Assembly (NCBI GenBank): GCA_964633285.1
Contig: CAZWGA010000008.1
Span: forward strand, 1 to 64,000
Source of the DNA: 20CM-2-55-15 sp964633285
GTDB lineage: Bacteria > Acidobacteriota > Terriglobia > 20CM-2-55-15
Reading direction: 5' to 3'
DNA: 64,000 nt
Program-made: the position numbers and the translations under genes
Notes under the pieces: generated by a model
Seen by the model: only the letters and a program-made list of their open reading frames with translations
Told to the model about the DNA's origin: nothing
The model's database searches: none
Part shown: positions 27,372 to 34,624 of the stretch, in pieces
Numbering within the stretch: position 1 is the first letter of the stretch
How the letters are laid out: every line of letters begins with the position of its first letter

Positions 27372-27424
27372 TACGTGGCGATTTAAGGCAACTTGCTCCA
27401 CGTAAAAAACTGCTAAACAGCTCC
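27372..27424 (+). promoter_or_regulatory. SAM-II (SAM-alpha) riboswitch aptamer
   Basis: The leader folds as a SAM-II class pseudoknot. A 7-bp P1 stem TACGTGG/CCACGTA (27372-27378 with 27398-27404) encloses GATTTAA (27380-27386) and TTGC (27393-27396). It is followed by AAAAA, TGCTAAA (27411-27417) and a tail CTCC (27421-27424) that can pair with GG (27387-27388) of the loop. The conserved GATTTAA, TTGC, A-rich and GCTAAA elements sit in the same order as in the SAM-II aptamer of alpha-proteobacterial met genes, as I remember it. The GG/CC pairing appears swapped relative to that aptamer, as expected for a conserved helix. It senses S-adenosylmethionine and normally represses methionine biosynthesis. 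Confidence 0.75.
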
Positions 27425-27441
27425 GAAAGGGTTGGCAAAAA

Positions 27442-27477
27442 GCCCCGTGCTGATTTGGCACGGGGCTTTTTCTTTTT
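27442..27477 (+). terminator. Intrinsic terminator in the thrC-like leader (attenuator)
   Basis: GCCCCGTG (27442-27449) and CACGGGGC (27459-27466) form a perfect 8-bp stem with a 9-base loop, followed by TTTTTCTTTTT. It lies 18 bases after the riboswitch and 36 before the start codon. GGGTTGGC (27429-27436) could pair with the left arm as an antiterminator. It would stop transcription when SAM is bound. Confidence 0.85.
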
Positions 27478-27513
27478 CCCCTTGTCGAGGCTGTCAGAAA
27501 GGTGGTTCGTCCC

Positions 27514-28752
27514 ATGAGCTTCGTCAAGGGTCTGAAATGCCGGGAATGCGGCAAGGAATATCCCGTCAAGCTTCTCGCCGGCTGTGAAGAATGCTTCGGT
27601 CCGCTCGAGGCCGATTATCACTACGAAGAAATTGCGAAAGCCGTCACGCCCGAGGTTCTGGCGTCGCGTCCAAAATCCATCTGGAAATTCCGTGAATTGC
27701 TCCCTCTCGAGTCTGAACCGAAGATCGGCCACGCCACCGGCGGGACGCCGTTGATTCGCGCCGGCCGCCTTGGAAGGAAGCTCGGAATCGCCAACCTCTA
27801 CTTGAAGAATGACAGCGTCAACGCGCCCACACTCTCTTTCAAAGATCGAGTGACCGCGGTTGCGATCAACAAGGCTCTGGAATTCAACCTCAAAGCCGTT
27901 GGCTGCGCTTCGACCGGAAATCTTGCCAACTCCGTTGCCGCGAATGCGGCTGCCGCCGGACTACCGTCGTTCATTCTGATTCCCGACAACCTCGAAGCGA
28001 GCAAAGTTGCGGCTACGCAGATTTACGGAACGCGGCTGATTGCCGTCAAAGGCAACTACGACGCGGTAAACCGGCTCTGCAGCCAGATTGTGGATCGATA
28101 TCCCTGGGGGTTCGTGAACGTGAATCTCCGGCCGTTTTACGCCGAAGGATCAAAGACGATTGCCTACGAAGTCGCCGAGCAACTGGGCTGGCACGCGCCG
28201 GATTCCATTGTCGCGCCGATGGCCGGCGGCGCAATGATCAGCAAGATTTGCAAAGGGTTCAAAGAACTTCAGCGTCTGGGATGGATCAGCGAAAAAGAAC
28301 AAACGAAGTTGTATGGCGCGCAGGCCGCGGGCTGCAATCCCATCATCGACGCCGTGAAACGCGGGACGCGCGAAATTCGGCCGGTGAAACCAAACACGAT
28401 TGCGAAGTCTCTCGCCATTGGAAATCCGGCGGATGGCTACTTTGCGGCAGGTCTGATTCCGGAGTCCGGCGGATGGGCCGAAGACTGCACGGAGCAGGAA
28501 ATCGTTGATGGAATTCAGTTGCTCGCGGAATCCGAAGGTGTGTTCACGGAAACCGCAGGCGGCGTCTGCGTCGCCGTCGCGAAGAAACTTGTCGAGCAGG
28601 GACGCATCAAGAGCGCCGATTGCACGGTTCTGGTGATCAGCGGAAACGGCTTAAAGACACTCGAGGCGCTGGATCAGGCGCCGCCGCAAGTGATCGAGCC
28701 GAAGCTCGCCTCGTTCGAAGCCGCGTTCGGAGGTGTTTATCATGTCGCTTAA
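27514..28752 (+). CDS. Threonine-synthase-like PLP enzyme, probable homocysteine synthase of a sulfur-carrier pathway
   Basis: 412 aa, fold type II PLP enzyme. An N-terminal zinc ribbon has Cys 9, 12, 24 and 27 (CREC...CEEC). The PLP lysine is K110 in LSFKDR, with CASTGNLANS and GGAMISKI as phosphate and cofactor loops. By family it makes threonine from O-phosphohomoserine. However, it is controlled by a SAM-II riboswitch and overlaps by 11 bases a sulfur-carrier gene, a pair better explained by homocysteine formation from O-phosphohomoserine. I recall a Streptomyces pair described this way (MetM/MetO) but cannot verify it here. The start at 27514 (MSFVKG) is preferred over the GTG at 27502. 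Plain ThrC remains the alternative. Confidence 0.88.
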   Translation: MSFVKGLKCRECGKEYPVKLLAGCEECFGPLEADYHYEEIAKAVTPEVLASRPKSIWKFRELLPLESEPKIGHATGGTPLIRAGRLGRKLGIANLYLKNDSVNAPTLSFKDRVTAVAINKALEFNLKAVGCASTGNLANSVAANAAAAGLPSFILIPDNLEASKVAATQIYGTRLIAVKGNYDAVNRLCSQIVDRYPWGFVNVNLRPFYAEGSKTIAYEVAEQLGWHAPDSIVAPMAGGAMISKICKGFKELQRLGWISEKEQTKLYGAQAAGCNPIIDAVKRGTREIRPVKPNTIAKSLAIGNPADGYFAAGLIPESGGWAEDCTEQEIVDGIQLLAESEGVFTETAGGVCVAVAKKLVEQGRIKSADCTVLVISGNGLKTLEALDQAPPQVIEPKLASFEAAFGGVYHVA

Positions 28753-29026
28753 GGTTGTTATTCCCACACCTCTCCGGAAATTCACGGCTGGAGCCGAGAC
28801 CGTGGAAGTGGAAGCAGCAACAATCAAGGAAGTGCTCGAACGCCTCGAGGCAAAGTATCCGGGAATTCGCGCCAGCGTCTGCGATGAGACCGGCTCGCTG
28901 CGCCGCTTTATCAATGTCTACCTCGATGGCGAAGACGTTCGATTCCTGGAAAACCTCGCTACTCCGGTTCCCGACGGCGCCGAAATCGCGATCGTTCCTG
29001 CGATCTCAGGCGGCAGCCGATCCTGA
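28742..29026 (+). CDS. MoaD/ThiS-like sulfur-carrier protein with a GG-SRS tail
   Basis: 94 aa beta-grasp protein: MSLKVVIPTPLRKFTAG, TIKEVLERLEAKYPGI, LRRFINVYLDGEDVRF, GAEIAIVPAISGG. Sulfur carriers of this fold end in Gly-Gly, whose C-terminus is adenylated and thiocarboxylated. Here the Gly-Gly is at 90-91 and three residues (SRS) follow. A protease would have to remove them first, as known for the HcyS carrier of Wolinella whose extra residue is cleaved by a JAMM protease. It overlaps the thrC-like gene by 11 bases. No activating E1-like or JAMM gene is in the window. Confidence 0.87.
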   Translation: MSLKVVIPTPLRKFTAGAETVEVEAATIKEVLERLEAKYPGIRASVCDETGSLRRFINVYLDGEDVRFLENLATPVPDGAEIAIVPAISGGSRS

Positions 29027-29202
29027 AGGAACTGTTGAACTCATTCGAGAAGCTTCCGGAAGCGGAGAACCGAGAGTTCGCATCTGAAATCATAAAGCGT
29101 TCCCTCCGTCTCGACTTGCCGGAACTATCCGACGACTCATTGCTGGCCGCCGCTGATCAAATCTTTCGCCAATTAGACAAAGAAGAATCTATCCATGAGT
29201 GA
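29023..29202 (+). CDS. Small antitoxin-like protein (probable CTG start)
   Basis: 59 aa from CTG at 29023: LKELLNSFEKLPEAENREFASEII (shown in part), ...LDLPELSDDSLLAAADQIFRQLDKEE. This pattern (ELL-SFE-LPE, then LPPLSD-ELL-AAD-F-LD) is that of small antitoxin-like proteins usually encoded just before PemK/MazF-type toxins. The CTG forms a CTGA overlap with the carrier stop and aligns with the usual initiator Met. A TTG at 29035 with AAGGA before it is the alternative start. A toxin partner is not intact downstream. Confidence 0.55.
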   Translation: MKELLNSFEKLPEAENREFASEIIKRSLRLDLPELSDDSLLAAADQIFRQLDKEESIHE

Positions 29203-29368
29203 GCCGCGGCGCGGCGGCGTTCCTGCGTCAGTTTTTACCATTCCTCAACCTCTCGATGACTCGACGTTCAAATTCTTCGAGAAGTTGTTGTTGAGAACAG
29301 GTGATGTCAGGATGTGCACTCGATGCATCGGAACCCTAGGTGCGACTCAGTTCACGACGGTAATTTGA
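29195..29368 (+). pseudogene. Possible degenerate toxin partner
   Basis: A 57-codon frame starts ATGAGTGA over the antitoxin stop. It opens MSEPRRGG, like the RRGE/DVW start of PemK/MazF toxins, but then diverges (VPASVFTIPQPLDDSTF) and runs into the convergent gene at 29347. I see none of the later toxin motifs, so a deleted toxin is the best guess. An unrelated small ORF is possible. Confidence 0.3.
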
Positions 29369-30498
29369 GATCGCCACTGCGCTGATTTGTGTGTCGCTGA
29401 ATCAACCACGGTAATCTGACAATCATACGCACCCGGCGGAACGTTGGTTAGCGGGACGCGCAGTTGTACAGGCAGAGTCCGCAAGGTTCGATCCAAATCA
29501 TCCCTGAAAGTGCGTGGAGGCGTTTCGAGCACTTTTGTCTGGCCGCGATAGAGCGTTACGAACGCAGTCAGGGGTTCGGTCGTTGTTGCGTTCGGCTCAT
29601 ATGCATGAAGAAATACGATCAGGTCTCGCCGTTTGTTGAATTCGTGTGTGACAGCGGGAATCAATTTCTTTCCCTCGATAACGAGCGGATCCATAGCCAA
29701 TTGAGCATCCGCGGGAAAGCTCCGGGCTTGCATCGAATTCGGGAGAGCATCTTCTAATGTAACGAGTTCATTGCTCAGAACCACCGAACTTATGGGCAAG
29801 TCCTGGACTTCCTTTGACAGGTTCGGTATCACCAGAGCCGTTTGATACGTTCCAACGCGGCCGCTGTTCCAGTCGTAGACCACGAATTTGATGGAGTACT
29901 TGCCGGGAAATAGCGTGAATCCCGTGTCATATGCGATTTGGCGCATGGGGAGTTCCGTTGCTTCCTTGTCTGAAAGCCGGACATCAACCGCTTCTCTGAA
30001 ATTCTGGATGACGGCGCCGCCGCCATTCACTTCCCCAATGACGTCAAGAAATATGCGCTTTGCGTATTCGCTGCCGGCGAGCTGCGTACCAGCAATCTTG
30101 AGCGTCGCCGGTGCAAAATATTCGGCATTGTTCAACTGAAAATAGCCTACATCCGCCTGGAGCCGTAAATCCGTAGCAGCGCTCGATGACTTCAAGGCTT
30201 GCTCCATCGCGCGTTCCGCGTCCGCCGTAGATCGAAGCGCCCCTGCGGGATCGAACAGAGAACCAAGCCTGGCATTTCCAAATCCTCCCGGCTGCCGGAA
30301 TTGTGATGTGGCTGCGTTGTAGGCCGTGCCAATGACAAGAAGGCTGTCCGCATAAGACGAACCAGGACTCGGCGGACTCTGCTGACGGCCAACGGGAGGG
30401 CGCTCTCGACTCACACCGGAATCAGGCACCAAACAGAAAAGCATCAGACCTGAGAGAACCCAACGAGCAAAGTCGAACCACCGATTATTTTCAGTCAT
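29347..30498 (-). CDS. Secreted protein like the C-terminal half of VWFA-related proteins
   Basis: 383 aa. Signal anchor (WVLSGLMLFCLVPDSG), a Pro-rich linker, then a region (ADVGYFQLNNAEYFAPATLKIAG...FPGKYSIKFVVYDWNSGRVGTYQTALVIPNL...RVPLTNVPPGAYDCQITVVDSATHKSAQW, in pieces) typical of what follows the VWA domain in acidobacterial VWFA-related proteins (TIGR03436 type). The VWA domain itself, with its DxSxS motif, is absent. The ATG at 30496-30498 has GGAG eight bases before it. Convergent with the antitoxin-like locus. Function unknown. Confidence 0.75.
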   Translation of the reverse strand: MTENNRWFDFARWVLSGLMLFCLVPDSGVSRERPPVGRQQSPPSPGSSYADSLLVIGTAYNAATSQFRQPGGFGNARLGSLFDPAGALRSTADAERAMEQALKSSSAATDLRLQADVGYFQLNNAEYFAPATLKIAGTQLAGSEYAKRIFLDVIGEVNGGGAVIQNFREAVDVRLSDKEATELPMRQIAYDTGFTLFPGKYSIKFVVYDWNSGRVGTYQTALVIPNLSKEVQDLPISSVVLSNELVTLEDALPNSMQARSFPADAQLAMDPLVIEGKKLIPAVTHEFNKRRDLIVFLHAYEPNATTTEPLTAFVTLYRGQTKVLETPPRTFRDDLDRTLRTLPVQLRVPLTNVPPGAYDCQITVVDSATHKSAQWRSQITVVN

Positions 30499-30611
30499 GA
30501 GTAAACTCCGAAAGACGCTTTCTGTTTGTAACATACTACCGCGATGCATGTAGCTCTGAACCAGCGTACACTGGACCGCGCATCGATACCGGACGATTGA
30601 GGAAAACGGCG

Positions 30612-31499
30612 ATGAAGAACAAAACGATCCTTGCACTGCTGCTTGGCGCTTGCATGTCCCATGGCATGGCGAGCGCGGCGCAATCCGGCACTCTGTGCGA
30701 CCGCGAATGTCTGCGCGGCAAGGTCACGCAGTTGTTGTATGCCTTCCTGAAGCATGACGTGAAGGGATTGCCCGTCGCCGGCACGCTGCGAGTGACTGAG
30801 GACGCCGTTGAGAAACCGCTCGCGAACGTCGGTCTGGTCCGGACGGTGACACGGCTGCGCGGCTTTCGCCAGGACATCATCGACGAGCGCGCCGGCGTGG
30901 CAGGCGCCGACGTTGTGGTGGAGGAGAGCGGAGCGCCCGCGCTGCTGGTCGTCCGGCTGAAGGTTGTCGCGGACAAACTGACCGAGATCGAACTCGTGAC
31001 CACGCGCAGCGTCACCGAAGGGCTGATCTTCAAAATCGATGGCCTGAGCACGCCAAGCGAAGTGATGAACTACGCGCCGCGCCCCGAGCAGCTTTCGACC
31101 CGCGACGACGCGATCAAGGCGGCTCTGCACTATCCCGCCGGACTCAACGCCGCAAAGACTTTCGCCGACGTGAACGCGCCTTTTGCGGCGAATGCCTATC
31201 GGTACGAAAACGGCCAGGTGATGGCAGGGCCCGACTGCACATTTGCTCCCGGCTGCCAGAACATCTCGACGCAGTCGCTCGCGATTTTCAATCGCCTCGG
31301 TGACGTGCAAACACGCGTCGTTGCCGTCGATGAGCGCATGGGCATCGTCTGGCTGCGCATGGCCTGGGGCGTGCGCGAGCGCGGCGGTGATCAGCTCACA
31401 GTGTGGGAGACGTTCAAGGTCTACGACGGCAAAATCCACGCAGTGGAAGCGTTCATGAGAATCCTCCCCATAGGAAAACGCAATGGAGGATGGGAGTAG
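30612..31499 (+). CDS. Secreted DUF8021-like protein
   Basis: 295 aa. Signal peptide (ILALLLGACMSHGMASAAQS), then CDRECLRGKVTQLLYAFLKHD, RVTEDA, IDGLSTPSEVMNYAPRPEQL, CTFAPGCQNISTQS and a C-terminal EAFMRILP. This arrangement resembles DUF8021/SnoaL-like (NTF2-fold) secreted proteins. No catalytic residue can be named. GAGGA nine bases before the ATG at 30612 supports this start. It is divergent from the VWFA-related gene. Confidence 0.65.
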   Translation: MKNKTILALLLGACMSHGMASAAQSGTLCDRECLRGKVTQLLYAFLKHDVKGLPVAGTLRVTEDAVEKPLANVGLVRTVTRLRGFRQDIIDERAGVAGADVVVEESGAPALLVVRLKVVADKLTEIELVTTRSVTEGLIFKIDGLSTPSEVMNYAPRPEQLSTRDDAIKAALHYPAGLNAAKTFADVNAPFAANAYRYENGQVMAGPDCTFAPGCQNISTQSLAIFNRLGDVQTRVVAVDERMGIVWLRMAWGVRERGGDQLTVWETFKVYDGKIHAVEAFMRILPIGKRNGGWE

Positions 31500-31546
31500 C
31501 GCCCTCTCTGCGCTTTCGCCACTCAGGAATTCGCCGGCGACTTTAA

Positions 31547-32665
31547 TCAGTGTGACGCCGGAGCTAGGGCCAGTACGGCATAAGCCGTTGCCGCGTCATT
31601 CATGAAAGTGGACGCGGCGTCTGAGGCTTCACGGCGTTTGTTTAACGATGAGGCGGTCCACATGCCGCCAGTCCGATCCTGATGCTGGGCAAGCCACGAT
31701 AGCGCCTTTTTGCCGGCCGTCTGCTCGGACTCGATCCGGGACTGCCGAAGCGCCAGAGCAATCAGGCCGGTGGCGTAGCCATCACTGTTCGTGTCGAGCG
31801 CAGTGCCATCGACTCGTTTCCACGGCCCAAGCGAGGACATGCTCCAGCCGCCGTCTTCGTGCTGCAGGCGTATCGCTGCGCTGATGATGGACTGACTTTG
31901 ATCCACTGTCAGCAGCCCCGGAAGCTTCGTTGATGCCCACAGCGCCATGACACGATTGAACAGCGGTTCGGTCTCAACACGGCGCTGGACGTACTCGCGA
32001 AGCGCCTTCAATTGATTCTGAATTTCCGGATTCGATGCATACCCGGGTGCTGTTCCTACAGCCACGGCCGCAAGCGTTGCGCCAAAGTAGGCACCGCCAT
32101 CCGATTCCCACGGCTCATAATGGAAGTTAAACCACGCCCACGCGCCCTTGAATTCGCCTGTCTTGAATTGGAGAGCCCACAAATTGTTGAATGCCTGCCG
32201 CGTCTCATCCGTCATCACGCCCTGGCTTGCGTCCTGGCTCGACAGGATGAGCGCGTTCAATATGGCTTCCGTCCCGCGCGATTCGCTTGTTTTCGGTAAT
32301 CCTGACGTCTGATCCGCAAAGAAAGGTTCAACTTCCTTCCAGAGCCGGACACGCTTCGTTACATTTCCCCGAAGTGTCCGCTCGGCCGCCGACAAATCAC
32401 GTTCACCAAGAGTCGCACGCAAAACGGGCCGCGCGAGCGCGTATGGAACGGTCGTGTGGCATGAGACGCAAAACGTTTCGTGATCGCGCGCCGCGTTAGG
32501 CCACGCCGCCCACCAATTCTGCCGGCCGTCAAGATAAGAAGCCGCAGTTTGAGGATTCCAGGACGATGGGATCGCCTTTCCATTTTGCGGCCATGCCGTG
32601 AGGACAGTGCAAAGCGCGCATGCGCCGATCACACACAAGACAACGACGGTTTTCTTCATCGCCAT
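31547..32665 (-). CDS. Secreted haem-c protein with alpha/alpha-toroid (prenyltransferase/SQHop-like) repeats
   Basis: 372 aa. Signal peptide (VVVLCVIGACALCTVLTA), then a single c-type haem motif CVSCH about 60 residues in. Repeated helices of the squalene-cyclase/prenyltransferase kind follow (EAILNALILSSQDAS, HEDGGWSMSSLGPWKRVDG, DGYATGLIALALRQS, DRTGGMWTASSLNKRR, AATAYAVLALAP). The QDGGW-like HEDGGW is a QW-type repeat. Cyclase DxDD motifs are not seen, so a terpene cyclisation role is doubtful. An ATG two codons later (32659) is equally good. Probably a periplasmic electron-transfer or substrate-binding protein. Confidence 0.72.
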   Translation of the reverse strand: MAMKKTVVVLCVIGACALCTVLTAWPQNGKAIPSSWNPQTAASYLDGRQNWWAAWPNAARDHETFCVSCHTTVPYALARPVLRATLGERDLSAAERTLRGNVTKRVRLWKEVEPFFADQTSGLPKTSESRGTEAILNALILSSQDASQGVMTDETRQAFNNLWALQFKTGEFKGAWAWFNFHYEPWESDGGAYFGATLAAVAVGTAPGYASNPEIQNQLKALREYVQRRVETEPLFNRVMALWASTKLPGLLTVDQSQSIISAAIRLQHEDGGWSMSSLGPWKRVDGTALDTNSDGYATGLIALALRQSRIESEQTAGKKALSWLAQHQDRTGGMWTASSLNKRREASDAASTFMNDAATAYAVLALAPASH

Positions 32666-32807
32666 AAAGTATTCGATCCACCTCAGACGCACCAGAAAAA
32701 ACGACGTTGACGCCAGGTTGCCATAAAGCAATCGCGATCCGCAGAACAGGATTACAATCTACAGGCATCGTTGCGGCAGCAAAAATCTCAGGAAAAGAAT
32801 AGAGGCG

Positions 32808-33668
32808 ATGATGAACACGAAAAAGGCCGGCTTGACGATCGCCGGAATCCTTGCCGTTGCAATTCCGCTTCGCGCGCAGTCTCAGAGATTCGAAGTCGCG
32901 TCGGTCCGGCGCGCCGAGATCCCGGCTAACGGCAGAGGAGTTCCGGTGTTCCCAACCATCGGCGGCGTGGACTCGTCAGACCCGAGCCGCATTACCTATC
33001 ATGGAACCTGGCTCACGTCATTGATCCAGGAAGCCTTTGACGTCCGGCCTTACCAGATTAATGGACCCAACTGGCTCAATGCCGAACGCTACGACATCGT
33101 CGCCAATATCCCGAAGGGCGCGACTAAAGCTGAGTTCAAAATCATGCTGGGAAATCTTCTCCGCGATCGTTTCAATCTACGCTTCCATATGGACTCGAAA
33201 CCGCTCCCCGTTTACGTGCTTCACGTCGCGAAGAACGGAACCAGGCTCAGAGAAGCCACTCATGCCCCAGGCACGGACAACGCCGCGGCTCCCTCCGTTC
33301 CTGTCGGAGGACGCGACGCTCAGGGCTTTCTCGTGGTGCCGGCCGGCTTTCAAGGGTCCCGCGCACTACCGATCGACGGCGAAATATTTGTGACGGCTCA
33401 AGACGCACCGTTAGTGGAGCTGACAAGGTTGATCGAAACCAAGGTCGGGAGGCCGATCATCGACGAGACGGGGCTTGCGAGTCATTACGATTTCAAGATT
33501 CACATGGAGTGGATTGGCCGCCCCGCGGGCGCTGGAGATGCCCCAAGCGGCGCGCCGAGTGTCTTCACAGCGGTCGAGGAGCAGCTTGGGTTGAAGCTGG
33601 AATCGGCGAGCCGTCCCATCCCTCAGTTCGTCATCGACTCCATCGACCGCGCGCCTACAGAAAACTGA
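32808..33668 (+). CDS. TIGR03435 family secreted protein
   Basis: 286 aa. Signal peptide (LTIAGILAVAIPLRAQS), then RFEVASVRRAE, SLIQEAFDVRPYQINGPNWLNAERYDIVA, NLLRDRFNLRFH, PVYVLHVAKNG, VGRPIIDETGLASHYDFKI and the C-terminal VIDSIDRAPTEN. These are the hallmarks of TIGR03435, a family of unknown function expanded in Acidobacteriota. A paralogue is at 38906. Members are often near BlaR1-type peptidases; none is seen here. Confidence 0.92.
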   Translation: MMNTKKAGLTIAGILAVAIPLRAQSQRFEVASVRRAEIPANGRGVPVFPTIGGVDSSDPSRITYHGTWLTSLIQEAFDVRPYQINGPNWLNAERYDIVANIPKGATKAEFKIMLGNLLRDRFNLRFHMDSKPLPVYVLHVAKNGTRLREATHAPGTDNAAAPSVPVGGRDAQGFLVVPAGFQGSRALPIDGEIFVTAQDAPLVELTRLIETKVGRPIIDETGLASHYDFKIHMEWIGRPAGAGDAPSGAPSVFTAVEEQLGLKLESASRPIPQFVIDSIDRAPTEN

Positions 33669-33685
33669 GCCGACGAGCAACGGAT

Positions 33686-34624
33686 TCAGGGTTTCACACA
33701 GTGTGTTCTGCCCCGGAACACCCTGTGACAGCTCATGCATGAGTCGTTCAGTTGATTCGTGGAATCGCTGGCGATTTCCTGATTCCGGGTTTGCGACGCC
33801 TGGTAGGCGGCCTTGCCGGCATCCGCGAGTTGCTGCGTGAATTTGATCCAGTCCGGATCGGTCACTGGAACCGGCTTTCCGTTTTCGCAACGCCGGCCGG
33901 GAGTGAGCATAAGCGTGGCGGACTCCGCTATCGATACTGCGGCGTAGTCGACCATTTCCCATCCTCTATAAACACTGCCTCCCCATGTGAGCCAATCCAC
34001 GGCCCCGGTCGGTGCTGCGGCGTTGGGAGCCGGCTTTCTGGCTCCGGGATCGATACTCTGAACGCTGAACAGAAGGTTGGCACTCGGAAACAGAATCCCG
34101 CGCATCACCTGGGCGACATTGCCCGACGCCGGCAGCGACACTGGCGGCGCGGCAACCGCCGCCTTCGGAGGTGATGCGGCTCGACGCGGGAAGGTCACTG
34201 GCTTCAAGGCGGCTTCGCTGAGAATAAGGTCCGCGCGGCCGCTGGGGAATTTGCCCGTTTGAAGAATGTAGGCGAGCAAGTCCGCGGACTCCGCCGGCGT
34301 CAACGGTACCGTGTCGTCTTTCGGCATGGTCTTGAAGATCTTGTTCGCAAGCTCCAGCAGAGGCCGTGTGTCCCAATTGGAAAGGAAATCGTCTCCCGTC
34401 AGCGGCGGGCCAGTACGGCCTGCCAGACCCGGGCCATGACATGTGACACATCGTTTTTGATAGAGCGTCTGACCGCGCAGGGCCTGCTGATCGGTGTAAA
34501 TGCCGTCGTTGACGGTCGGACCCGCCTGGAACGCCTGCGCGACGTATCCTGCGAGGAGACAGGCCAGGACCACTCCTGCCAATCGGCACGACAGCGAAAT
34601 CATCGAACGCCGCGAATCGATCAC
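33686..34624 (-). CDS. Periplasmic c-type cytochrome (two CxxCH motifs)
   Basis: 312 aa from a GTG that overlaps the preceding stop (GTGA). An ATG at 34603 is the alternative. After a signal peptide comes a class I cytochrome c domain (QTLYQKRCVTCHGPGLAGRTGPPLTG... with Met in FKTMPKDD as possible axial ligand). A ~190-residue region ends in a second haem motif NDSCMSCHRVF near the C-terminus. The gene is coupled to the PQQ sugar dehydrogenase upstream, so it likely accepts electrons from it. Confidence 0.87.
   Translation of the reverse strand: MIDSRRSMISLSCRLAGVVLACLLAGYVAQAFQAGPTVNDGIYTDQQALRGQTLYQKRCVTCHGPGLAGRTGPPLTGDDFLSNWDTRPLLELANKIFKTMPKDDTVPLTPAESADLLAYILQTGKFPSGRADLILSEAALKPVTFPRRAASPPKAAVAAPPVSLPASGNVAQVMRGILFPSANLLFSVQSIDPGARKPAPNAAAPTGAVDWLTWGGSVYRGWEMVDYAAVSIAESATLMLTPGRRCENGKPVPVTDPDWIKFTQQLADAGKAAYQASQTRNQEIASDSTNQLNDSCMSCHRVFRGRTHCVKP

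Noticed and set aside
27442..27477. Terminator read simply as the end of the 26722-27285 gene
   Set aside because: A good promoter and the SAM-II-like fold lie between that gene and the hairpin, so it is inside the thrC-like leader.
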